Below, in pieces: positions 52,820-60,694 of a stretch of DNA of 64,000 nucleotides. The stretch is from CAVVSD01 sp963750895 (lineage in GTDB: Bacteria; Actinomycetota; Thermoleophilia; Solirubrobacterales; Solirubrobacteraceae): the NCBI GenBank assembly GCA_963750895.1, contig CAVVSD010000008.1, positions 434,001-498,000 on the forward strand. The letters run 5' to 3'. The position numbers and the translations under genes were made by a program. How positions within the stretch are numbered: the stretch's first letter is position 1; each line of letters starts with the position of its first letter. Under the pieces are notes generated by a model. That model was not told the DNA's origin and made no database searches. It worked only from the letters and a program-made list of their open reading frames with translations.

Positions 52820-53656
52820 TCAGCTGTCGCGGAGCAAGTCGGGCCGAGCGGTCGCGCCCGGACCGGGGTCGGGTCTGACCGCCGCGCCGAACCGCAGCAG
52901 CCGCCCGCCGAAGGCGATCGAGCACGCGGCGAACCACGCCCAGCCCAGGGCGAGCCCCGCCAGGACGTCGGTCAGCCAGTGCACCCCGAGCAGCACCCGC
53001 GACGCCGCGACCGCGACGGCGAGCCCCGCCGCCAGACCGGACAGCGCGATGCGCACGCGGCGGCTGCGTCCGCGCGAGAGCAGCAGCGCCGCAGCGGCGA
53101 AGAACGCGGCCGACCACGACGAGTGACCGCTCGGGAACGACGGCCCGAGCGTCTCGGCGATCGGGTTGATCGTCGGCCGGACGCGGTCGTCGAGCTCCTT
53201 GATCGTCGTCGTGATGAGCCCGTTGCCACCGACGACGATGAGCAGGAAGGGCGCCACCCAGCGGCTGCGGGTGCGGACCGTCTCGACGATCGCGAGGACC
53301 ACCGCCATCGCCGCGACGACGCCGGGCTTGCCGAGGTTCGTGAACGCCTCGAGCACGTCGTGCGTGAACGGCGTGCTGTGCGTCGCCCCCCAGTCCGCGG
53401 CACGCCTGTCGATGCCGAGGCCGGCGTCGGCATCGCGGACGAGCAGGGCCAGGACGGCGAGCACGAGCCCGCCGGCGGCGAGCACGATCAGCGCGAGGCT
53501 GAGCGCGAGCCCGGTGGCCGCCTCGGGGTCGAACCGGGCCGCGAAACCCAGCCGTGGCGGGCCGTCACGGCCACCCGCCCGCGGCAGGCGGGAGGCAGCG
53601 AACGCCACGAGGGCGCCGACGGCCGCAGAAACGATGACTAGAGCGATGAGGGGCAT
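52820..53656 (-). CDS. PAP2-family membrane phosphatase
   Basis: A 278-residue protein with about six membrane helices and the three PAP2 motifs: KELDDRVRP (KxxxxxxRP), PSGHSSWSA (PSGH) and SRVLLGVHWLTDVLAG (SRxxxxxHxxxD). All catalytic residues are intact. It dephosphorylates a lipid phosphate such as undecaprenyl pyrophosphate or phosphatidic acid at the outer membrane face. It is divergent from a second PAP2 gene across 61 bases. A 7-bp inverted repeat (ATGGGTA...TACCCAT) spans 53656-53698. Confidence 0.9.
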   Translation of the reverse strand: MPLIALVIVSAAVGALVAFAASRLPRAGGRDGPPRLGFAARFDPEAATGLALSLALIVLAAGGLVLAVLALLVRDADAGLGIDRRAADWGATHSTPFTHDVLEAFTNLGKPGVVAAMAVVLAIVETVRTRSRWVAPFLLIVVGGNGLITTTIKELDDRVRPTINPIAETLGPSFPSGHSSWSAAFFAAAALLLSRGRSRRVRIALSGLAAGLAVAVAASRVLLGVHWLTDVLAGLALGWAWFAACSIAFGGRLLRFGAAVRPDPGPGATARPDLLRDS

Positions 53657-53703
53657 GGGTATGCGTGGTTCCGCGCAGCGTTGATCTGCGTACCCATCGA
53701 ATC

Positions 53704-53711
53704 AAGGAGGG
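53704..53711 (+). promoter_or_regulatory. strong ribosome binding site deciding a TTG start
   Basis: AAGGAGGG stands six bases before the TTG at 53718, and no ATG or GTG lies at a suitable distance. This fixes the start of the second PAP2 gene at a TTG. Confidence 0.75.
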
Positions 53712-53717
53712 ATTCGG

Positions 53718-54515
53718 TTGGACGACTCGGACGATGGCTGCCGCGTGCTCCAGGCGCGCGATGGAGGGCCCGCGGAGCGGTTCGCAGATCACTTCGGTGC
53801 AGCGCACCCCGCGGCCGTGTTCGCCGCTGCTCTGGTCTGCGGCTACGTGGCGCTCGTCGCCGCGTCGCTCCTGCTCGCCCTCTTCGTCACGGACGTGCTC
53901 CTCAACGTCGGCGGCCTGGGGAGCTTCGACGAGAGCGCGATCGTCTCGATCGTCGCGGACCGCACGCCGTTCCTCACCGATGCGTCGAGCGTCGGCTCCG
54001 CGGTGGGCGGCGCACCGGTCCTGCCGATCCTCGTCGGGATCATCGCGATCGTCTGCGCCTTCCTGCGTCGCTGGCGCATCGCCGCGTTCGCCGTCTTCGT
54101 CCTCGTCGTCGAGTCGGCGACGTACCGCGTGACGTCGCTGGTCGTCCCGCGCGATCGCCCGCACGTGCAGCGCCTCGAGGACCTGCCCGCGAACGCGAGC
54201 TACCCGTCCGGGCACACAGCCGCCTCGATCGCCGTCTACGCCGGGCTCGTGCTGCTGCTCACGTCGGCGATCCCGAACCGCAAGCTGCGCATCGCGGCCT
54301 GGGTCGCGGCGGTCGTGCTGCCGCTCATCGTCGCGTTCTCGCGCATGTACCGCGGCATGCACCATCCGCTCGACGTCGCGGGCGGCGCGCTCGTCGGCAT
54401 CGGCGCCGTCCTCGTGCTGCTGTTCGCCTGCCGCGCCGCCGACGCCGCAGCGCGCTCGCGCGTCCGCGGCAGCAGCCGCATCGCGCGTCCCGGCCGCATG
54501 CGGGCGACGGCATGA
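53718..54515 (+). CDS. PAP2-family membrane phosphatase, second copy
   Basis: A 265-residue PAP2 protein with TTG start set by a perfect SD. Motifs: VVPRDRPHVQRL (the KxxxxxxRP motif in the form RDRP), ASYPSGHTAASIA and SRMYRGMHHPLDVAGG. About six membrane helices. It is the first gene of an operon with a lipid kinase and DUF1206 membrane protein (ATGA overlaps), so it probably recycles phosphatidic acid in step with the kinase (inference). Divergent from the other PAP2 gene. Confidence 0.9.
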   Translation: MDDSDDGCRVLQARDGGPAERFADHFGAAHPAAVFAAALVCGYVALVAASLLLALFVTDVLLNVGGLGSFDESAIVSIVADRTPFLTDASSVGSAVGGAPVLPILVGIIAIVCAFLRRWRIAAFAVFVLVVESATYRVTSLVVPRDRPHVQRLEDLPANASYPSGHTAASIAVYAGLVLLLTSAIPNRKLRIAAWVAAVVLPLIVAFSRMYRGMHHPLDVAGGALVGIGAVLVLLFACRAADAAARSRVRGSSRIARPGRMRATA

Positions 54516-55408
54516 GGGTGGCGGTGGTCGCCCACGCGGAGAAACGCCTCGGCGGCGGACTTGCGGAGCTGCGCCGGGTGCTCGAGGCCCGCGGCGTCGC
54601 GGACCCGCTGTGGTACGAGGTGACGAAGGCCAAGCACGCGCCCGATCGCGCGCAGCGGGCGCTCGACGACGGCGCCGAGCTCGTCTTCGCGTGGGGCGGC
54701 GACGGCACCGTCCGGCGCTGCATGGGGGTGCTCGCCGGCACCGACGCCTGCCTCGCGGTGCTCCCGGCCGGGACGGCCAACCTCTTCGCGACGAACCTCG
54801 ACATCCCCGCGGACATCGAGGAGGCGGTCGAGATCGGCCTGCACGGCGAGCGCACGCGGATCGACGTCGGCAGCTTCTCCGGCGAGCGCTTCGGCGTGAT
54901 GGCCGGGGTCGGCTTCGACGCCGAGATGATCCGCGGGTCCGAGGACCTCAAGGAGCGGCTCGGCCGCCTGGCCTATGTCTGGAGCGGCTCGCGGAACCTC
55001 CGCGAGGACGCGTTCGAGGCGGAGATCCGGGTCGACGGGCTGGACTGGTTCGACGGCCGGGCGACGTGCATCCTGCTCGGCAACGTCGGGGACCTGTTCG
55101 GCGGGGTGACCGTCTTCCCCGACGCGCGGCCCGACGACGGGCAGCTCGAGCTGGGCGTCGTGACGGCGGAGGGCCTCGTGCAGTGGGCGCGCACGCTTGC
55201 GAGAACGGCGGCCGGCGATCCGACGCTGTCGCCGTTCGTGCGGGCGACACGCGCGCGCGAGGTGAAGGTCCGGCTCGATCGCAAGGTCCGCTACGAGCTC
55301 GACGGCGGGGACCGCACGAAGGTGAAGACGTTCAAGGCGAAGGTCGAACCGGGTGCGCTGCAGCTCTGCGTCCCGCGACGGCCCGACGAAGGGGGATCAG
55401 GAACATGA
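54512..55408 (+). CDS. diacylglycerol kinase-family lipid kinase
   Basis: A 298-residue DAGK/YegS-type kinase. The nucleotide motif is FAWGGDGTVRRCMGVLAG, then LAVLPAGTANLFATNLDIP and MAGVGFDAEMIRG with the conserved Gly-Phe-Asp, and a C-terminal VTVFPDARPDDGQLEL. It phosphorylates diacylglycerol or a sphingoid-like lipid with ATP at the inner membrane face. ATG overlaps the PAP2 stop; TGA overlaps the DUF1206 start, so the three are coupled. Confidence 0.92.
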   Translation: MRVAVVAHAEKRLGGGLAELRRVLEARGVADPLWYEVTKAKHAPDRAQRALDDGAELVFAWGGDGTVRRCMGVLAGTDACLAVLPAGTANLFATNLDIPADIEEAVEIGLHGERTRIDVGSFSGERFGVMAGVGFDAEMIRGSEDLKERLGRLAYVWSGSRNLREDAFEAEIRVDGLDWFDGRATCILLGNVGDLFGGVTVFPDARPDDGQLELGVVTAEGLVQWARTLARTAAGDPTLSPFVRATRAREVKVRLDRKVRYELDGGDRTKVKTFKAKVEPGALQLCVPRRPDEGGSGT

Positions 55409-56250
55409 GCATGGCGACGAAGGGTGGTGCACCGGTCCGCGAGGCCGAGCACCAAGGAGAACGGGTCGCGCGCACCGACAGCTTCGAGGGGCTGGCGCGC
55501 GCCGGTCTCGTCGCGCGCGGCGTGGTCTACGGGATCATCGGGATCCTCGCGCTGAAGCTCGCGCTCGGCGACGGCGGCGAGGCGACGAACCAGCAGGGCG
55601 CGCTGCAGACGATCGCGCAGGGCCCGTTCGGCAAGGTGCTGCTCGCGCTCATGGCGATCGGCCTGCTGGGCTACGCCTCCTGGCGCCTGATCCGCGCCGC
55701 GCTGGGCCACGGCCCCGAGGCGACCGACGACACGAAGGACCGCATCGCCGGCGCCGTCAGCGGCATCGCATACGCGGCGCTGTGCGTCACCGCGCTGCAG
55801 ATCCTCTTCGGCTCCGGCAGCAGCGGGGGGCCGAGCAACAACCCGGACGGGACCACGGGCGGCGTGCTCGACTGGCCCGCGGGCCAGGTGCTCGTCGTCA
55901 TCGCCGGTCTCGTCTTCATCGGGGTCGCGCTCGACCAGGCGCGCAAGGGCGTCAAGAAGGAGTTCCTCGAGGACTCCAAGACCGAGGAGATGAGCTCGGA
56001 GGTCCGCAAGGCCTTCACGGCGATCGGCGTGACCGGCCATGTCGCCCGCGCGATCGTCTTCGCGCTCGTCGGCTGGTTCCTCATCCGCGCCGCGATCGAG
56101 TACGACCCGGACAAGGCGGTCGGGCTGGACGGCGCGCTGGCCGAGCTGGGGCAGGCGGCGTACGGGCCGATCCTCCTCGGGATCGTGGCCGCGGGCCTCA
56201 TCTGCTTCGCGGCGTACTCGGTCGCCGACGGCCGCTACCGGAGGGTCTAG
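55405..56250 (+). CDS. DUF1206 membrane protein
   Basis: A 281-residue protein made of three similar pairs of membrane helices, each introduced by a G-x-x-A-R-G-V/A-V-x-G/A motif: LARAGLVARGVVYGIIGILA, the loop at TKDRIAGAVSGIAYAALCV, and VTGHVARAIVFALVGWFLI. This triple duplication is the hallmark of DUF1206, whose role is unknown. Coupled to the lipid kinase by an ATGA overlap. It ends in a CTAG shared with the P450 restored stop at 56247. Confidence 0.9.
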   Translation: MSMATKGGAPVREAEHQGERVARTDSFEGLARAGLVARGVVYGIIGILALKLALGDGGEATNQQGALQTIAQGPFGKVLLALMAIGLLGYASWRLIRAALGHGPEATDDTKDRIAGAVSGIAYAALCVTALQILFGSGSSGGPSNNPDGTTGGVLDWPAGQVLVVIAGLVFIGVALDQARKGVKKEFLEDSKTEEMSSEVRKAFTAIGVTGHVARAIVFALVGWFLIRAAIEYDPDKAVGLDGALAELGQAAYGPILLGIVAAGLICFAAYSVADGRYRRV

Positions 56251-57441
56251 GCAGGGCGTCAGGCGGACCGGCAGCCGGTCGATGGCGTGGACGCCCTGGT
56301 TGAGCTTGTACACCGCCGGCCCGAGCAGCTCGATGCGCTCGACCCGGCGGGCGAGCTCGGCGACCAGGGACACGCCCTCGATCCGCGCGACGGCCTGCCC
56401 GACGCAGGCGTGGATCCCGTAGCCGAGGCCGACGTGCCCAGCGCTCTTGCGGGTGATGTCGAAGCGGTCGGGGTCCTCCCAGCGGCGCGGGTCCCGGTTC
56501 GCCGGCAGCTGCAGCACGAGGATGAGCGCGCCCTTCGGCAGGCGCACACCGCCCAGCTCGGTCTCGCGGGTCGTCATCCGCCCGCCGATCCGCGCCGGTG
56601 ACTGGTAGCGGAGGTTCTCCTCGAAGGCGTTGCGCGCGAGCGACGGGTCGTCGCGCAGCAGCGCCCACTGGTCCGGGTGCTCGGCCATCGCCTTCACGAG
56701 GCTGGTGATGGCGAAGATCGTCGTGTCCGAGCCGGCCGAGTAGAGCGTCTTGACGAGCAGCTCGGCCTCCAGCTCGGTGACCTCGCCCGCGTCGGCCGAC
56801 GCGTAGATCGCGGCGCCGATCCCGTCCGGCGCCAGCGCGTCGCGCCGGCAGGAGCGCTCGACGTAGGCGATCGCGTCGGCGCCTTCGCGCACGCCCTTCT
56901 CCCACAGCTCGTTGCGCGGGCCGAAGACCTGGAAGACCGCGTCGCCGAACTCCATGAGGAAGTGGCGGTCCTCCTGCGGCATCCCGATCATGTCGGGGAA
57001 GACCTGCAGGACGTAGCGGGCGGCCAGGTCCTTGTAGGCGTCGAGCTCCACCGGCCCGCCGGTCAGCAGCTCGTCGACCAGCCGCTCGGCCGCGCCGCGG
57101 AAGTCCTCGCCCATCTTGCGCATCGCCGGGCCCGACAGCACCCGCTGGATCGAGGCCCGCACGCGGGTGTGGACGGGCGGGTCGCTCGTCAGCAGCACCT
57201 CGGGGCGGATCGACGTCGGGTCGTAGAACGGGCGCCCCTCGGAGGAGTACGTCTCCCAGTCCTTGAGGACCTCCTGCACCTCCGCGTGCCGCGCGACGAC
57301 CCAGATGTCGTACTGCGGCAGGTACACGACGGGCCCGACCTCGCGCAGCAGCGAGTCGTGGTGGATCGCGTCGAGGATCGCCTCGTGGGAGAACGGGTCG
57401 ATGTCGCTGACGTACGGCGGATCGATCGCCTGCGTGGCCAT
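56247..57441 (-). CDS. cytochrome P450 (one frameshift before the stop)
   Basis: About 397 residues. I-helix LYSAGSDTTIFAITSLVKA, ExxR in FEENLRYQSPARIGG, and the haem-Cys loop GYGIHACVGQAVARIEG, all typical of bacterial class I P450. As sequenced the frame runs on past LPVRLTP with no stop. Dropping one base near 56253 gives LTPA then TAG at 56249-56247, exactly sharing CTAG with the DUF1206 stop, so the natural end is there. A TAGCAT -10 box lies six bases before the ATG. It needs a ferredoxin from elsewhere; substrate unknown. Confidence 0.9.
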
Positions 57442-57447
57442 CCGCGG

Positions 57448-57453
57448 ATGCTA
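57448..57453 (-). promoter_or_regulatory. -10 box TAGCAT, leaderless start of P450 gene
   Basis: TAGCAT (57453-57448) ends six bases before the P450 ATG. The 41-base gap to the divergent cysteine synthase leaves room for two back-to-back promoters; a near palindrome CTACGCGCAG...CTGCGTAG spans it. Confidence 0.45.
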
Positions 57454-57482
57454 CGCGCAGCGCGGTCCGGGATACTGCGTAG

Positions 57483-58602
57483 GTGAGGACGCCCCGCAAC
57501 GGTCTCGAGAGCCACGGCTCGCGGGAGTGGTGCAACGAGGCGGTCCGTCGCATCGAAGCCGACGCGAACCGCTCCGCCGACACCCACCTGCACGTCTTCC
57601 CGCTGCCCGTGGAGTGGGGCATCGATCTGTATCTCAAGGACGAGTCGGTCCACCCGACCGGGTCGCTGAAGCACCGGCTCGCCCGGTCGCTGTTCCTCTA
57701 CGGCCTGTGCAACGGCTGGATCACCGAGCGGACGACGCTGGTCGAGGCGTCGAGCGGGTCGACGGCCGTGTCCGAGGCGTACTTCGCGAGGTTCCTCGGG
57801 CTCCCGTTCGTCGCGGTCATGCCCGCCTCCACCAGCCCGGAGAAGATCCGCGCTCATCGAGGCGCAGGGAGGCTCGTGCCACCTCGTCGACGACCCGCGG
57901 ACGATGGTCGCCGAGGCACGGCGGCTGGCGGGCGAGACCGACGGGCACTTCCTCGACCAGTTCACCTACGCCGAGCGCGCGATGGACTGGCGCTCCAACA
58001 ACAACATCGCGGAGTCGATCTTCGCCCAGATGACGCTGGAGCGGCACCCGGTCCCCCGCTGGGTCGTGGTGGGCGCGGGGACGGGCGGGACCAGCGCGAC
58101 GATCGGCCGCTACACGCGCCTGATGCAGTACCCGACGCAGCTGTGCGTCGTCGACCCCGAGGACTCGATCTTCTACTCCCGCTGGACGGGGGACCCGTCG
58201 ACGTTCACCGGCCGTCCGTCGCGCATCGAGGGCATCGGGCGCCAGAACGCCGAGCCGTCGTTCCTCCCCAGCGTCGTGGACCTGATGATCCAGGTCCCCG
58301 ATGCCGCGTCGATCGCGACGATGCGCCTCGTGCGCGAGCGGACGCGGCGCAGCGTCGGCGGCTCGACCGGGACGAACGTCTGGGGAGCGCTGCTGCTCGT
58401 CGCCCAGATGCTCGCCGAAGGTCGAACGGGGCAGCGTCGTCACCCTCATCTGCGACGGGGGCGAGCGCTACGCGGGCACGTACTACGACGACGCGTGGGT
58501 CGCCGACCAGGGCATGGAGCTCGGGCCGTACGAGGAGGCGCTCGAGACCTTCCTCGAGCAGGGCGCGTTCCCCGCGTCGCGGTGGGTCCTACACCTCGGT
58601 GA
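57483..58602 (+). CDS. PLP-dependent cysteine synthase-family protein (at least two frameshifts, 3' end uncertain)
   Basis: About 370 residues after removing a base near 57857 (EKIR-LIEAQGGSCHLVDDP) and near 58424 (MLAEG-ERGSVVTLICDGG). The fold type II PLP site is KDESVHPTGSLKHRLA, with the Schiff-base Lys in GSLKHR, the substrate loop EASSGSTAVSEAYFA and the phosphate loop GAGTGGTSATIGRY. It resembles CysK2/cystathionine beta-synthase-like actinobacterial enzymes that use O-phosphoserine or related donors. After QGAFPA the expected stop is missing, so a third error is likely near 58580. GTG start. Confidence 0.82.
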
Positions 58603-58763
58603 TCACGCCGTGGATCTGCTCCACGACCTCCGGCGGGACCTCGTCCATCCCGTGCGCGTCACGCGCGTGGGACTGGATCTCGGCGAAGAGCGCCGTGTCG
58701 TCCTCGCTGCGCGTCACCCACTCGCATCCCGAGGACCACGTCGCCGCACTTGAACTGCTTCAT
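58589..58763 (-). CDS. DUF1059 small protein (one frameshift)
   Basis: A 57-residue protein recovered only after skipping one G near 58729. It starts MKQFKCGDVVLG and continues CEWVTRSEDDTALFAEIQS, then HARDAHGMDEVPPEVVEQI and HGVITEV before TAG at 58591-58589. The C-G-D...C-E-W...H-A-x-x-x-H-G pattern is the DUF1059 family, which may bind zinc with the two Cys and two His. The known proteins have no assigned function. It lies antisense to the 3' tail of the cysteine synthase reading frame. Confidence 0.75.
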
Positions 58764-58777
58764 ACAGGGGAGCGCTC

Positions 58778-58806
58778 CTGACCCGGATGAGTGGCGCATG
58801 TACGCT
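58778..58806 (+). promoter_or_regulatory. promoter CTGACC-N17-TACGCT of glutamine amidotransferase gene
   Basis: CTGACC (58778-58783) and TACGCT (58801-58806) have 17 bases between them. The -10 box ends six bases before the GTG at 58813, giving a leaderless transcript and independent support for that start. Confidence 0.55.
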
Positions 58807-58812
58807 CGAACC

Positions 58813-59732
58813 GTGTGCCGGATCCTAGCCTACCTCGGGGAGCCGCTGCCGGTGCAGAGCCTGCTGTTCGACACCGACAACAGCCTCGTTCGGCAGTCCT
58901 ACAGCCCGCGGATGATGAACACGTTCCTCAACCTCGCGGGCTTCGGCATGAAGGCCTGGGATCCGGCGTCCGCCGGCCCGAGGAGCCGTTCACCTACCGC
59001 GCGACCGCCCTGCCGTCGTTCGACCGGAACCTGCGCTTCATCTCGTCCAAGGTCGCGTCGACCTGCCTGGTCGCGCACGTCCGCGGCGTGACCTACTCCG
59101 GCGAGGCCGTCGTCGCCGACACGAACCTGCATCCCTTCCACTTCGGCGGCACGCGCCTCGTCCTCGCGCACAACGGGCACCTGCGGCAGTTCGCGCGCAT
59201 GCGCTACGCGCTCGTCGAGCACGTGCGGCCGGAGCTCGCGCGCCACATCGAGGGGACCACCGACTCGGAGTGGATCTACGCGCTGATCCTGTCGCAGCTC
59301 GACGACCCCTACGGGCTCCCGGACACGCGCGAGCTGGCCGACGCGGTCGCCGGCGCCCTGCGCATCCTCCGCACGGTCCGCGCCGAGCACGGCATCGACA
59401 CCTCCTCGCCGGTCAACCTCTGCGTCAGCAGCGGGCGGGCGGTGGTGGCGACCCGCCTGTCGTTCGACTACGGCTGGTACCCGCCCGAGGACGAGATGCT
59501 CGAGACCGACCTGCCGTTCGTGAGCCTCTGGTACGCGATCGGGGGCGAGTACGCCGAGCGCGACGGCGCCTGGCAGATGACGCCCGGCGATCCTCACCGC
59601 TCGGTGATCATCGCCTCCGAGCCGCTGACCGCCGACTTCTCGACCTGGCTCGAGGTGCCGGAGTACTCGATGCTGACCGCCGAGCTCACCCCGGACGGGC
59701 TCGAGTTCGAGACGCGCGACCTGGATGTCTGA
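58813..59732 (+). CDS. class II glutamine amidotransferase (one frameshift)
   Basis: About 306 residues. The start is the GTG at 58813, because the next codon gives the Ntn nucleophile Cys (V/M-C-RILAYLGEPLP), exposed when Met is removed. One C is missing near 58975: GMKAWDPASA then RPEEPFTYRATALPSFD continues. The Gln-site residues are in VAHVRG and LAHNGHLRQFARM, and DSEWIYALILSQL is also typical. The family (GATase_6/EgtC-like) uses glutamine as ammonia donor, but no synthase partner is adjacent. It overlaps the next gene by eight bases. Confidence 0.85.
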
Positions 59733-60688
59733 CCGCGCGACCGTCGAGTTCCTCGCCACGGTGCCGCTCCTGGCGGGCCGGAGGAGGCGGACCTGGTCGA
59801 GCTGGCGCGGCTCATGCGCCGGCGCACGCTGCCGGAGGGCCAGTTCCTCTGGCGCCAGGGCGACGCGCGCGGGAGCTCGTGTTCATCGTCGAGGGCGGCG
59901 TCGCGAAGCTGCTGGACCTGACCGGGGATCGCACGCGGAGCTCGGGCGGGCGGGCCCGGGGGACGTGGTCGGCGAGATGGGGCTGCTCGACGGCCAGGGG
60001 CACGCGATGAGCATGCGCGTGACCGAGACCGCGACGGTGCTCGCCCTCGGCCGTCAGGACTTCGCCGCGCTGCTCGCCGGGCAGCACCCGTCGACCTTCA
60101 GGCTGAAGCGCCACCTCGCCGTCGCTCCTCACCGCACGACTTCGCACCCAGCTCGCGCATCTCGCCGACTCGCTCGGCGGCGAGGCCCTCCGACGGGATC
60201 CCGCCGGAACGCTGGCCGAGCTGGAGGAGTGCAAGGCGCCCGACAGCAGGTACGTGCGCCGGATGGCGACCTTCCACGACTTCGACCCGCTCGCGCTCTG
60301 GGGCTTCCTGACGTCCGGCCACTACGTCCGGTGTCCGCCGGGACGCACGCTGCTCGCCGAGGGGACGCCGTCGAACGCCTTCTACCTGACGATCAACGGC
60401 GCGGTCGAGAAGGTGCTCGTCCGCGGCGACCGCCGCATCCGCGTCGGGCTGGCGGGTCCCGGCAAGGCGTTCGGCTACGAGAGCCTCATCGACGGCCGGC
60501 CGTCGCCGGTCACGGCGATCACGCGGGAGCGCGCGTGCCTCCTCGTCATCCCGCACGACCTGTTCGGGCGCCTGTTCGAGGGCGAGGACGCGGTCTCCCG
60601 CGGGTTCCTCGACGTCATCCAGAAGGACCTGATGACCGCGCTGCGGGAGACGCTGCGGCCACGCGCGCGCCTCGCGGCCAGCGTGTAG
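59725..60688 (+). CDS. protein with two cyclic-nucleotide-binding-like domains (four frameshifts)
   Basis: About 321 residues after repair at about 59779, 59872 and 59937 (each one base short) and 60126 (one extra). The first cNMP barrel covers TLPEGQFLWRQGD, ELVFIVEGGVAKLLDL and GDVVGEMGLLDGQGH. A helical link with RTQLAHLADSLGGEAL follows, then a second barrel: GRTLLAEGTPSNAFYLTINGA, KAFGYESLIDGRPSPVTAI. Neither barrel has the PRxA Arg that binds the cyclic phosphate, so ligands may differ. No HTH is seen. It begins within the amidotransferase 3' end, and the pair is probably cotranscribed. Confidence 0.72.
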
Positions 60689-60694
60689 CGCCCG

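Noticed and set aside
53656..53698. Inverted repeat ATGGGTA...TACCCAT between the PAP2 genes as a firm operator
   Set aside because: One arm covers the start codon of the minus-strand gene and the 29-base gap between the arms is too long for a usual dimer site; mentioned only as context.
55291..56246. C-terminal extension of the P450 reading frame
   Set aside because: It is antisense to DUF1206 and the lipid kinase, has shadow composition, and the P450 is complete at LPVRLTP; one base correction restores a stop.
48290..60200. Programmed ribosomal frameshifting as the cause of the many frame changes
   Set aside because: The sites share no slippery heptamer or downstream structure, occur in unrelated genes and go in both directions, so sequencing error is simpler.
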